A stretch of 23,402 nucleotides of DNA from Pseudomonadota bacterium (GTDB lineage: Bacteria > Pseudomonadota > Alphaproteobacteria > Azospirillales > Azospirillaceae), in contig JAEZHQ010000376.1 in assembly GCA_023416455.1 (NCBI GenBank), forward strand, positions 1 to 23,402. The letters are read 5' to 3'. A program made the translations under genes and the position numbers. This document shows positions 14,750-21,934 of the stretch, piece after piece; positions within the stretch are counted from its first letter, which is position 1, and each line of letters begins with the position of its first letter. The notes under the pieces were generated by a model that was given only the letters and a program-made list of their open reading frames with translations, was not told the DNA's origin and made no database searches.

Positions 14750-15907
14750 TCAGGCCAGCAGCGCGGCCAGCACCGCGTTCAGACGCTGCCGTCCCGCCGG
14801 CGTGGCCCGCAGGGCGGCATCGGTGACCTCCAGGAAGCCGCCCGCCGTCAGGCGGCCGAGCGCGCCCGCATCGACGAAGGCCGCCAGGTCCCGGCCGGTT
14901 TCCTCGACCAGCCGGGCGCGGGCGACCCCCTCGCTCAGGCGCAGCCCCATCATCAGAAGCTCCGCCCCGCGGGCGTCGCGGTCGATCGGCTCCGGCACCG
15001 CGGCGCCGTGGCCGTGGCGCTCCACCCGCTCCAGCCAGATCTCCGGGGCGCGGTGGGCGCGGGTGGCCAGCTTCCCGCCGTCCAGGGTCAGGCGGCCGTG
15101 CGCGCCGGGGCCGATCCCGGCATAGTCGCCGTAGCGCCAGTAGGTCAGGTTGTGGCGGCTCTCCTCGCCCGGCCGGGCGTGGTTGGAGATCTCGTAGGCG
15201 GGCAGGCCGGCGGAGCCGAGCAGGGCCAGGGTCGCCTCGTAGAGGTCGCCGGCCAGCTCCTCGTCGGGCAGGACCAGCTCGCCGCGCGCGTGCAGGGGGA
15301 AGAAGGCCGTCCCCTCCTCGATGGTGAGCTGGTAGACCGACAGGTGGCCGACGGCGTGGTCGAGCGCGCGGGCCAGCTCGGCCTCCCAGGCGGCCACGCT
15401 CTGCCCGGGACGGGCGTAGATCAGATCGAAGGAGAAACGCTCGAAGGTCCGCGCCGCCAGGGCGATGGCCGCGGTCGCCTCGGCCGCGTCGTGGCGGCGG
15501 CCGAGGAAGCGCAGCGACTCGTCGTCCAGGGCCTGGACGCCCAGCGACACGCGGTTGACCCCGGCGCTGCGGAAGGCCCGGAACTTGCCGGCCTCCACCG
15601 AGGTCGGGTTGGCCTCGAGCGTCACCTCCAGCCCCTCGGCCAGGGGCCAGCGGGCGGCCACGCGGTCGAGCAGGGCGGCCACCGTCGCCGGCTCCATCAG
15701 CGACGGCGTGCCGCCCCCGAAAAAGACCGACGTCACCCGGCGGCCAGCCGTTGCGTCAGCGTAATAATCCAGCTCCCGCAGCAGCGCGGCGCGCCAGCGG
15801 TCGTGCTCGATCCGGTCGCGGACGTGGCTGTTGAAGTCGCAGTACGGGCACTTCGAGGCGCAGAAGGGCCAGTGCACATAGATCCCGAAGCCGGGATCGG
15901 GGGTCAT
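14750..15907 (-). CDS. hemW: Heme chaperone HemW (radical SAM family)
   Basis: 385 residues. The radical-SAM cluster motif is Cys16-x3-Cys20-x2-Cys23 (FCASKCPYCDF). The residue two after the last Cys is Phe, as in HemW, where the coproporphyrinogen dehydrogenase HemN has a fourth Cys. It is therefore better called the heme chaperone than an oxygen-independent coproporphyrinogen oxidase. SVFFGGGTPS and RVSLGVQALDD are also typical, and a HemN C-terminal-type domain ends the protein. The ATG at 15907 overlaps the rdgB stop in an ATGA arrangement. An ATG nine nt upstream is less likely. Confidence 0.93.
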   Translation of the reverse strand: MTPDPGFGIYVHWPFCASKCPYCDFNSHVRDRIEHDRWRAALLRELDYYADATAGRRVTSVFFGGGTPSLMEPATVAALLDRVAARWPLAEGLEVTLEANPTSVEAGKFRAFRSAGVNRVSLGVQALDDESLRFLGRRHDAAEATAAIALAARTFERFSFDLIYARPGQSVAAWEAELARALDHAVGHLSVYQLTIEEGTAFFPLHARGELVLPDEELAGDLYEATLALLGSAGLPAYEISNHARPGEESRHNLTYWRYGDYAGIGPGAHGRLTLDGGKLATRAHRAPEIWLERVERHGHGAAVPEPIDRDARGAELLMMGLRLSEGVARARLVEETGRDLAAFVDAGALGRLTAGGFLEVTDAALRATPAGRQRLNAVLAALLA

Positions 15908-16515
15908 TTGAAGCATCGCTCCACGAGCTGGCGGAAGGCGTCGGCCCGGTGGCTCATCGCGTGCTTGCGCTCCGGGTCCATCTCCCCGAAGGTGATGTCG
16001 TGCCCGTCCGGTTTAAACATCGGATCGTAGCCGAACCCGTTTTCCCCGCGCGGCGGCCACACCAGAACGCCGTGGCAGCGCCCCTCCACCGTCTCGACAT
16101 GGCCGTCCGGCCAGGCCAGCGACAGCGCGCAGACGAAAAAGGCGGAGCGGTCGGCCCCGCCGGGGCGTCCGGCCAGCCCGTCCTCGACCTTGCGCATGGC
16201 GCGCCGGAAGTCCTTCTCCGGCCCGGCCCAGCGGGCGGAGTAGATGCCGGGGTCGCCGCCCAGCGCCGGCACCACCAGCCCGCTGTCGTCGGCCAGGGCC
16301 ACATGCCCCGCCGCCGCCGCGGCGCGGGCCTTCAGCTCGGCGTTGGCGACGAAACTGGTGCCGGTCTCCTCCGGCTCGGGCAGGCCGAGGGCGCCGGCGG
16401 TGGTGAAATGGGCGGCATAGGGGCCGAGCAGGTCCGCGATCTCGCGGACCTTGCCCGTGTTGTGGCTGGCGATCACCAGCGTGCCGCCGGTGAAGCGGCG
16501 GGGCGTCGCGGTCAC
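15904..16515 (-). CDS. rdgB: dITP/XTP pyrophosphatase (RdgB/HAM1)
   Basis: 203 residues against 197 in E. coli. It hydrolyses dITP, ITP and XTP to monophosphates and keeps deaminated purines out of nucleic acids. Motifs are SHNTGK (17-22) for nucleotide binding, LADDSGLVV with Asp76-Asp77, GDPGIYSARWAG, GENGFGYDPMF and SHRADAF near the C-terminus. I chose the GTG at 16515 because a perfect AGGAGG lies 8 nt upstream. A TTG at 16545 would overlap rph and has no better support. It lies 22 nt after rph and overlaps hemW by 4 nt. Confidence 0.94.
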   Translation of the reverse strand: MTATPRRFTGGTLVIASHNTGKVREIADLLGPYAAHFTTAGALGLPEPEETGTSFVANAELKARAAAAAGHVALADDSGLVVPALGGDPGIYSARWAGPEKDFRRAMRKVEDGLAGRPGGADRSAFFVCALSLAWPDGHVETVEGRCHGVLVWPPRGENGFGYDPMFKPDGHDITFGEMDPERKHAMSHRADAFRQLVERCFK

Positions 16516-16537
16516 GGCCGGATCCTCCTGGTCGGGT

Positions 16538-17257
16538 TCACGCAAGGCCGAGGGCGGCCTTCTGGAGGGCCACCAGCTCGTCCACGCCCTTGCGGGCCAG
16601 CGCCAGAAGCTCCAGGAACTGCGGCTCGGCGAAGGGCTTGTCCTCGGCGGTGCCCTGGATCTCGACGATGCCGCCGCGGCCGGTCAGCACGAAGTTGGCG
16701 TCGGCCTGGGCCGCGGAGTCCTCCGGATAGTCGAGGTCGAGCACGGCGGCGCCCTGGTAGAGGCCGCAGGACACCGCGGCCACATGGTCGGTCAGCGGCA
16801 TGGTCTTGAGCGCGCCGATCTCCATCAGGTGCTGGAAGGCGAGGTGGAGGGCGACGTAGCTGCCGGTGATGGCGGCGGTTCGGGTGCCGCCGTCGGCCTG
16901 GATGACGTCGCAGTCCACCTTGATCTGCTTCTCGCCCATGGCGGCGCGGTTGGTGACGGCGCGCAGCGCGCGGCCGATCAGGCGCTGGATTTCCTGGGTG
17001 CGTCCGCTCTGCTTGCCCTTGGCGGCCTCGCGGTCGGTGCGCGACGCGGTGGAGCGCGGCAGCATGCCGTACTCGGCGGTCACCCAGCCCAGGCCGGTGT
17101 TCTTCAGGAAGCGCGGCACGCCGTCGTCCACGCTGGCCGTGCACAGAACGTGCGTGTCGCCGAACCGCACCATGCAGGAGCCTTCGGCGTATTTGCTGAA
17201 GTGGGGCTCCAGCGAGATGGGGCGCAGCTGGTCGGGGTTGCGGCCGGAGGGGCGCAT
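16538..17257 (-). CDS. rph: Ribonuclease PH
   Basis: 239 residues (E. coli family length 238). A phosphate-dependent 3'-5' exoribonuclease acting on tRNA precursors and other RNAs. The start MRPSGRNPDQLRP is the canonical N-terminus. Arg86 (GRTQEIQR) and the phosphate-binding ADGGTRTA loop with Arg126 are present, and VEIQGTAEDKPF is intact, so it should be active. The ATG at 17257 has only a poor ribosome site. It is the first gene of the minus-strand operon and diverges from hrcA with 183 nt between start codons, an arrangement common in Alphaproteobacteria. Confidence 0.95.
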   Translation of the reverse strand: MRPSGRNPDQLRPISLEPHFSKYAEGSCMVRFGDTHVLCTASVDDGVPRFLKNTGLGWVTAEYGMLPRSTASRTDREAAKGKQSGRTQEIQRLIGRALRAVTNRAAMGEKQIKVDCDVIQADGGTRTAAITGSYVALHLAFQHLMEIGALKTMPLTDHVAAVSCGLYQGAAVLDLDYPEDSAAQADANFVLTGRGGIVEIQGTAEDKPFAEPQFLELLALARKGVDELVALQKAALGLA

Positions 17258-17343
17258 CGGCAGGTCATCCGCGGGTCTGTTGAGAAACGGCCGGCAGGCT
17301 AGCGGCAGATCCCCGCGCCGTCCAGCGCGCAGCCGGGGCGCAC

Positions 17344-17375
17344 GTTGATTCGGCCCGGACACCTGCCTAAATTCG
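17344..17375 (+). promoter_or_regulatory. RpoH-type (also sigma70-like) promoter of hrcA-grpE
   Basis: GTTG (17344-17347), an 18-nt spacer, then CCTAAATTCG (17366-17375). This fits the alphaproteobacterial heat-shock consensus CTTG-N17/18-CYTATNTNNG with two mismatches. The same bases read as a sigma70 promoter TTGATT-17-TAAATT. Transcription would begin near 17382, about 60 nt before the hrcA ATG. I found no CIRCE repeat (TTAGCACTC-N9-GAGTGCTAA) here. Confidence 0.6.
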
Positions 17376-17440
17376 ACAACGCCGCGGCCCGCCGCGGCGG
17401 CGCTCCTGCCCCCCACATTCCGGCCGCCCCCGCCCCGACC

Positions 17441-18481
17441 ATGATCAGCGAACTGAACCAACGGTCCCGCGAAGTCTTCCGACAGATCGTCGACGCCTAT
17501 GTGGCGACCGGCGAGCCGGTCGGCTCGCGCACGATCTCGCGGCGGCTGGGCATGGTCCTGTCGCCGGCCACCATCCGCAACGTCATGGCCGACCTGGAGG
17601 AGCAGGGGCTGCTCTACGCCCCCCACACTTCGGCCGGCCGCATCCCGACCGACGCGGGCCTGCGCCTGTTCGTCAACGGCCTGCTGGAGATCGGGGCGCT
17701 GAGCGAGGAGGAGCGCGAGGCGATCGAGGCGAAATGCTCCTCCTCCGGCCGGTCGCTGCCGGACGTGCTGGGCGAGGCCTCCACCATGCTGTCGGGCCTG
17801 TCGCACTGCGCCGGGCTGGTGGTGGCGCCCAAGACCGACCGGCCGCTCAAGCACATCGAATTCGTGTCGCTGGCCCCCGGCCGCGCCCTGGTGGTGCTGG
17901 TCAACGAGGACGGGCTGGTGGAGAACCGCGTCATCGAGGTGCCGGTCGGCGTGCCCGCCTCGACCTTGCAGATGGTCTCCAACTTCCTCAGCGCCAAGCT
18001 GGTCGGCCGCACGCTGGAGGAAGCGCGCCAGGCCGTGCTGGACGAGATCCAGGAGCAGAAGACCGAGCTGGACGAGCTGTCCCGCCGGGTCGTCGCCGCC
18101 GGGCTGGCCACCTGGGCCGGCAGCGGCGGCCAGAGCAGCGGCCAGCTCATCGTGCGCGGCCAGGCCAGGCTGCTGGAGGACGTCACCGCCCTGTCCGACC
18201 TGGAGCGGGTGCGCGCCCTGTTCGAGGCGCTGGAGACCAAGGAGACCATGCTGCGCCTGCTCGACGCCACCGGCCAGGGCGACGGCGTGCAGATCTTCAT
18301 CGGGGCGGAAAACGTGCTGTTCAACCATTCCGGTTGTTCGCTGATCATCTCCCCCTTCCAGAACAGCCGCGAGCGGGTGATCGGGGCCATCGGCGTGATC
18401 GGCCCGACCCGCATCAATTACGCCCGAATCATCCCGCTGGTGGATTATACCGCCAAGGTCATCAGCCGGCTCATCGGCTGA
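17441..18481 (+). CDS. hrcA: Heat-inducible transcription repressor HrcA
   Basis: 346 residues. The N-terminal winged helix (residues 1-70) contains YVATGEPVGSRTIS and the strongly conserved SPATIRNVMADLEEQG and PHTSAGRIPT. The dimerisation and inserted domains follow, with a conserved C-terminal IGAIGVIGPTRINYARIIPLVDYTAKVIS. HrcA represses chaperone genes through CIRCE elements and is itself assisted by GroEL. The ATG at 17441 gives the family N-terminus but has no Shine-Dalgarno sequence. The in-frame TTG at 17345 lies within the promoter -35 and is excluded. No CIRCE was found in the window, so its targets (usually groESL in this group) are elsewhere. It lies 45 nt before grpE. Confidence 0.94.
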   Translation: MISELNQRSREVFRQIVDAYVATGEPVGSRTISRRLGMVLSPATIRNVMADLEEQGLLYAPHTSAGRIPTDAGLRLFVNGLLEIGALSEEEREAIEAKCSSSGRSLPDVLGEASTMLSGLSHCAGLVVAPKTDRPLKHIEFVSLAPGRALVVLVNEDGLVENRVIEVPVGVPASTLQMVSNFLSAKLVGRTLEEARQAVLDEIQEQKTELDELSRRVVAAGLATWAGSGGQSSGQLIVRGQARLLEDVTALSDLERVRALFEALETKETMLRLLDATGQGDGVQIFIGAENVLFNHSGCSLIISPFQNSRERVIGAIGVIGPTRINYARIIPLVDYTAKVISRLIG

Positions 18482-18526
18482 GAGCCGCCTCCCAACGCCT
18501 CGACCGAAAAGACGATAGAGAGAATC

Positions 18527-19132
18527 ATGAGCGAAGAGCAGAACAAGCCCGCCGAAGCCGAGGTGGAAACGACCGATGCCCTGCCCGCCGACGGCCAGCC
18601 CGCCGAAGCCGGACCCGCGCCGGAGGAGCGCATCGCCCAGCTCGAATCCGAAGTGGCCGCCCTGAAGGACCAGCTCCTGCGCGCCGTCGCGGAAACCGAG
18701 AACACCCGCCGCCGCGCCCAGCGCGACCGTGAGGACGCATCCAAATACGCGGTGGCCGGCTTCGCCAAGGAACTGGTGACGGTGGCCGACAACCTGCGCC
18801 GCGCGCTGGAGGCGGTGCCCGCCGAGGGCCGCGAGAAGGACGAGATGCTGAAGAGCCTCGCGGTCGGCGTCGAGGCGACCGAGCGCCAGCTGTTCGCCGC
18901 CTTCGACCGCGCCGGCATCAAGAAGATCGATCCCACCGGCGAGCTGTTCGACCCGAACTTCCACCAGGTCATGTTCGAGATCGAGAACACCGGCAAGCCG
19001 GCCGGCACGGTCGTCCAGGTGCTCCAGCCCGGCTACACCATCCATGGCCGCCTGCTGCGCGAGGCCATGGTGGGCGTCGCCAAGGCCGGTCCGGCCGAGC
19101 CCGGCGGCCAGCACGTGGACACCCGGGCGTAA
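18527..19132 (+). CDS. grpE: Nucleotide exchange factor GrpE
   Basis: 201 residues. A disordered acidic N-terminus comes first. A long coiled coil follows (residues about 33-75, ERIAQLESEVAALKDQLLRAVAETENTRRR). The C-terminal beta-wing has the GrpE signature FDPNFHQVMFEIENTG...TVVQVLQPGYTIHGRLLREAMVGVAK. It speeds ADP release from DnaK. The ATG at 18527 is preceded by a weak purine stretch (AGAGAGAA). Its stop codon lies in a 16-bp tandem duplication, and dnaK follows only after about 2.9 kb. Confidence 0.95.
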   Translation: MSEEQNKPAEAEVETTDALPADGQPAEAGPAPEERIAQLESEVAALKDQLLRAVAETENTRRRAQRDREDASKYAVAGFAKELVTVADNLRRALEAVPAEGREKDEMLKSLAVGVEATERQLFAAFDRAGIKKIDPTGELFDPNFHQVMFEIENTGKPAGTVVQVLQPGYTIHGRLLREAMVGVAKAGPAEPGGQHVDTRA

Positions 19133-19156
19133 GCGGCGGGGGGCGTAAGCGGCGGG
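19125..19156 (+). repeat. Perfect 16-bp tandem duplication across the grpE stop codon
   Basis: GGGCGTAAGCGGCGGG occurs twice without a gap (19125-19140, 19141-19156). The first copy contains the TAA stop of grpE. The perfect match suggests a recent slippage duplication. It does not change the protein, because the stop is in the upstream copy. Confidence 0.85.
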
Positions 19157-19157
19157 A

Positions 19158-19209
19158 GGCGGGAGCCGGGCGCGCGCTCCGGGTCCCGCCAGCACGCCCG
19201 GCGTGTGCT
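19158..19209 (+). terminator. Two GC-rich hairpins after grpE
   Basis: The first hairpin pairs GGCGGGA (19158-19164) with TCCCGCC (19184-19190). The second pairs AGCACGCC with GGCGTGTGCT, with one small bulge, around 19191-19209. No T-run follows, so this would be an atypical or Rho-assisted terminator, or an mRNA-stabilising structure at the end of hrcA-grpE. Confidence 0.4.
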
Positions 19210-19364
19210 CTGCCGCCACTGGTCATCCTGCGCGCGTGATGGCCGCGGGCTGTGCGACGGAATGCCGCGGCGCGCGTCGATCCGCCGGTTGACGCGGGGG
19301 GCGCGGGGCGCCTAAGGGCTTGGCGCGTGTTCATCTGGCTTCCGCTCAACAGGGAACTGGACCC

Positions 19365-19730
19365 GTGCCCAAGAGCATCCTGACTGTCGACGATTCCAAG
19401 ACCATCCGCGACATGGTCGCCTTCACGTTGCAGAAGGCCGGCTATGCCGTGTCGGAAGCGCCCGACGGCGCGGCGGGGCTGGCGCTGGCGAACCGGCAGA
19501 GGTTCGACTGCATCATCACCGACCTGAACATGCCGGGGCTGGACGGCCTGGCCCTCACCAAGGCGATCCGCGGCGGTGCCACCAACCGCACGACGCCGGT
19601 CCTGCTGCTGACCACGGAGAGCGATCCCGGCAAGAAGACCGCCGGCCGCGCCGCCGGCGCCACCGGCTGGATCGTGAAGCCGTTCAGTCCGGACAAGCTG
19701 GTCGAGACGGTGAAGAAGGTCTGCCCGTAG
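19365..19730 (+). CDS. Single-domain response regulator (CheY-like)
   Basis: 121 residues, a receiver domain with no output domain. Visible residues are the acidic pair Asp9-Asp10 (TVDDSKTIRDM), the phosphoacceptor Asp53 (IITDLNMPGLDG), the switch Thr83/Thr84 (LLLTTESD) and Lys105 (VKPFSPDKL). Such proteins act in chemotaxis or phosphorelays. No histidine kinase or che gene is nearby, so the partner is unknown. I chose the GTG at 19365 because AGGGAA lies 8 nt upstream and MPKSILTVDDS is the usual start; the frame extends further without a better site. Its 3' end overlaps the convergent DUF1848 gene by 47 nt. Confidence 0.9.
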   Translation: MPKSILTVDDSKTIRDMVAFTLQKAGYAVSEAPDGAAGLALANRQRFDCIITDLNMPGLDGLALTKAIRGGATNRTTPVLLLTTESDPGKKTAGRAAGATGWIVKPFSPDKLVETVKKVCP

Positions 19731-20661
19731 CCGCGGCGGCCCGGTCCGGCGGAGTCCCGGCCGGGGCCGACAGGAATTCCGCCTCCGGGTCGTGCGCCGC
19801 AAGCCCCCGGCGCGCGGCGGCGCGGTTGGCCACCGCGTAGCAGTAGACGCAGCCGTGCGGGCAGCTGTCGTAGGCGCCGATATCACGGCTCTGCGCGCAC
19901 AGGCAGCCCGGCCGGTTCCCTTTCTCGCGGGCCGCCAGGGGGCGGCCGGCGACGTCGGACAGGCGCGCCGCGTCCACGCAGCGCGCCGGCGCCGTGCCGG
20001 GCACCCCGGCCAGCGCCGGCTGCGTGCACAGGGTGAGCGCCATGCCCTGCCCGGCGGCGATGCCGGCGAGGTCGGCCAGCAAAGCGCGCTTCTCCTCCAC
20101 CTCCGGGTCGCGCCAGGACAGGCCGGCGGCGCCCAGGTTGCGCACGGTCTTGCGGTAGGGCTGGAGGAAGGACACCACCGCCTCGTCGGTGATCCCGCGC
20201 AGGGCGGCGGCCAGCCGGGCGAAGGTCGCACGGTGGCCGCCGGGCGGCCCGGCGGCGGTGGAAGAGAGGGTGGAATCGAGCGTGGAATCGAGCGTGACGA
20301 TGGGGTCGTAGCGCCAGACCACGGCGCGCGGCCCCCAGCGGTCGCGCACGCCGGCCATATGCTCCACCGCCCGTTCCCAGGCCGGCACGGAACGTTCCAG
20401 CCCGCCCGGCAGCCCGGTCACGCTGTACTGGACGACGAAGGGAAAGCCGGCGTCGGACACCGACTCCAGCGCCCCCAGGAAGGGTCCCAGGTTCTTGGTC
20501 CAGAAGACGAAGCCGTCCACCGCGTCGCGGGTCAGCGCGACCCGGCCGGGCCGGCCGCCGTAGGGATTCGCCACCCGGCAGAATCCGGCCTCCAGCCGGT
20601 TGAGGAACCAGCGGCCGTAGAAGGCGGGAATGTCGGTCTTGTAGCTGGCCGAGATGATCAT
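19684..20661 (-). CDS. DUF1848 family protein
   Basis: 325 residues. The N-terminus MIISASYKTDIPAFYGRWF is the family signature, with FVFWTKNLGPF (51-61) and VVWRYDPIV (114-122) following. Near the C-terminus lie Cys253-x-Cys255 and a CPHGCVYCYA motif with Cys267-x3-Cys271-x2-Cys274. This spacing resembles radical-SAM/Fe-S binding, though it is at the end rather than the start of the protein. The biochemical function of the family is not known to me. The ATG at 20661 has no Shine-Dalgarno sequence. Eight nt upstream a 22-bp palindrome would place a stable hairpin in the mRNA leader. The last 47 nt are antisense to the CheY-like gene. Confidence 0.85.
   Translation of the reverse strand: MIISASYKTDIPAFYGRWFLNRLEAGFCRVANPYGGRPGRVALTRDAVDGFVFWTKNLGPFLGALESVSDAGFPFVVQYSVTGLPGGLERSVPAWERAVEHMAGVRDRWGPRAVVWRYDPIVTLDSTLDSTLSSTAAGPPGGHRATFARLAAALRGITDEAVVSFLQPYRKTVRNLGAAGLSWRDPEVEEKRALLADLAGIAAGQGMALTLCTQPALAGVPGTAPARCVDAARLSDVAGRPLAAREKGNRPGCLCAQSRDIGAYDSCPHGCVYCYAVANRAAARRGLAAHDPEAEFLSAPAGTPPDRAAAATGRPSSPSRPACPD
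20270..20293 (-). repeat. In-frame 12-bp duplication within the DUF1848 gene
   Basis: GTGGAATCGAGC is present twice in tandem. On the coding strand this gives the repeated DSTL of the segment DSTLDSTLSST (residues 125-135). It lies in a loop after the conserved RYDPIVTL motif and probably reflects slippage with no loss of frame. Confidence 0.7.
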
Positions 20662-20668
20662 CGCGCAA

Positions 20669-20690
20669 CCATGGGGCGCGCGCCCCATGG
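20669..20690. promoter_or_regulatory. 22-bp perfect palindrome ahead of the DUF1848 start
   Basis: The half-site CCATGGGGCGC is followed directly by its reverse complement GCGCGCCCCATGG minus the shared centre; the whole of 20669-20690 is self-complementary. In the DUF1848 transcript it can fold as a 9-bp stem with a GCGC loop 8 nt before the start codon, where the ribosome site should be. It could control translation or be a DNA operator in this divergent promoter region. Confidence 0.5.
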
Positions 20691-20779
20691 GATCAACCCC
20701 GCCGCCGGCCTGCAATGGGGCTGGACGCGCGCCGGCTTCGCCCTAAAGTGCCTGCCGGATCAGAGATCGGGAGGGCGCC

Positions 20780-21280
20780 GTGACGGGCGGAGGGGAGCCG
20801 GTGGACGGCCGGAGCATCGAATGGAACGAGCTGGTGCGCTTCCGGCTGCCGGCCGGCTGGCGCGTGGAGGTCGAGGAGCATGAAGGCCACCCGGTGGCGG
20901 CCTTCCACCCGCCGGCCCCGGCGGGCGGCACCTTGCGGCTGGTCACCGACCGGGTGGCGCCCAAGGACGGGCCGGACGGCGTCACGGCGGCGCTGCGCGA
21001 GCTGGCCCTGCGCTTCGTGCGGCCGGACGACCGGCGGGCCAGCGATCGCACCGTCGAGCCCTGGGGCGAGGACGGCGTGGCCGCCCAGGCGGTGATGGTG
21101 ACCGAGGAGAATGGCCGGACCGACGCCCATTACCTGTGGCTGGTCGGCGCCGAACGGGCCGGGCGGGCTGCCGTCGCCATGTTCAGCTACGGCCTGCCGG
21201 TGGTCATGGATGGCGATGAATCCTGCGCTGCCACCCTGGCCCAGCTCGACGCGGCGATCCGGGCGGCGGAGATTCTGTAG
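20780..21280 (+). CDS. Hypothetical protein, 166 aa
   Basis: I do not recognise this family. The product is soluble, with no signal peptide or membrane helix. Beta-strand-like segments alternate (LVRFRLPAGWRVEVEEHEGHPVAAFHPP, GTLRLVTDRVAPK, HYLWLVGAERAGRAAVAMFSYGLPV) and a helix ends the protein (AATLAQLDAAIRAAEIL). That pattern would suit a small alpha/beta fold such as those of the DcrB/PsbP-like group, but this is a guess. The start is GTG at 20780, with GGGAGGG just upstream. It is divergent from DUF1848 and convergent on the next small gene. Composition and ribosome site make it a real gene. Confidence 0.75.
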   Translation: MTGGGEPVDGRSIEWNELVRFRLPAGWRVEVEEHEGHPVAAFHPPAPAGGTLRLVTDRVAPKDGPDGVTAALRELALRFVRPDDRRASDRTVEPWGEDGVAAQAVMVTEENGRTDAHYLWLVGAERAGRAAVAMFSYGLPVVMDGDESCAATLAQLDAAIRAAEIL

Positions 21281-21312
21281 AACCGGGTGGCGCGCTTGAT
21301 CGGCCCGCCGCC

Positions 21313-21513
21313 TCAGCAGTGGCCGGCCCCGCCGGCCATCAGGGCCTTCAGCCGCATGGCCTTCGGGTCGTGGGCCATGGCGGCCTCCTCGGCCGCCAGC
21401 GCGGCGAGGCCGATGAAGCGCGCCAGATCCTCAAGGTCACACTTCGTCGCGTCGTCCTGCAGGCTGTCGAGGCAGGACTTGATGGCCAGAGCCACGTCGC
21501 GCCGATCTTCCAT
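21313..21513 (-). CDS. Small helical hypothetical protein, 66 aa
   Basis: The sequence (MEDRRDVALAIKSCLDSLQ..., then LEDLARFIGLAALAAEEAAM) predicts two or three amphipathic helices, three cysteines and a GGAGHC end. I recognise no domain. The ATG at 21513 follows AGGGGG about 9 nt upstream. The frame continues 52 codons further upstream to 21669, but that part is AT-rich and low-complexity, so it was left out. It is the only minus-strand gene reading away from the region that carries the CtrA box. Confidence 0.6.
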   Translation of the reverse strand: MEDRRDVALAIKSCLDSLQDDATKCDLEDLARFIGLAALAAEEAAMAHDPKAMRLKALMAGGAGHC

Positions 21514-21702
21514 CTTCGTGATCCCCCTAATAATGCCGCTTGCACCTGCCCCTGCCCGGGCTCCCGCCCCGAAGCAGAACGGCGCCCTACCTCCAACGGA
21601 TATACCATAGCTCCATAGCGTGTTCACTATTAGAATCTTGGGACATAAAGCAAGCGTAGCAACCGCCAATTGATCACGCGGTTAATGGCACACCGTTGCT
21701 TG

Positions 21703-21718
21703 TTAACGAAAAGTTAAC
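21703..21718. promoter_or_regulatory. Perfect CtrA-type binding site
   Basis: TTAA-CGAAAAG-TTAAC matches the full alphaproteobacterial CtrA consensus TTAA-N7-TTAAC. It is also the core of an inverted repeat TGTTAAC-GAAAA-GTTAACA (21701-21719). It lies about 190 nt from the start of the 66-residue gene and 357 nt from the dnaK start. Which gene it serves is not clear. Confidence 0.5.
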
Positions 21719-21934
21719 AGAGAGAGGATGTGGGATTGATCGATGTTTAAGACTTGAAACCAAGACGCCGCCCTTGTCCGGACGCGGTGAGTATCCGGGT
21801 ATATATAGTCAGCATCTTGCGGCGTATAGGTATTCTTACGTATTCCGTTTTGGTGCGAAGCATCGGCAGCGACGATAGGGACCGGGGTGGCGGAGCCTTC
21901 CCGCCCTTTTGCCGGTTGAGGAGGAAAGCGGGGC

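Noticed and set aside
14750..15907. Calling the radical SAM gene an oxygen-independent coproporphyrinogen III oxidase (hemN)
   Set aside because: The fourth cysteine of the HemN CxxxCxxCxC motif is replaced by Phe, as in HemW.
17345..17440. TTG start giving HrcA 32 extra residues
   Set aside because: The TTG is part of the promoter -35, and the extension is low-complexity Pro/Ala.
17258..19219. Long minus-strand open frame running into rph across hrcA and grpE
   Set aside because: The rph protein clearly starts at MRPSGR (17257). The upstream part is the antisense shadow of hrcA and grpE.
19321..19340. Sigma54-like TGGCGC near the CheY-like gene
   Set aside because: There is no GC doublet at the required -12 spacing.
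21753..21759. CTTGAAA as the dnaK heat-shock -35
   Set aside because: No matching -10 (CCCCAT or CYTATNT) occurs at 13-18 nt. The GTTG-N18-CCTATAT site at 21935 is closer to dnaK and fits better.
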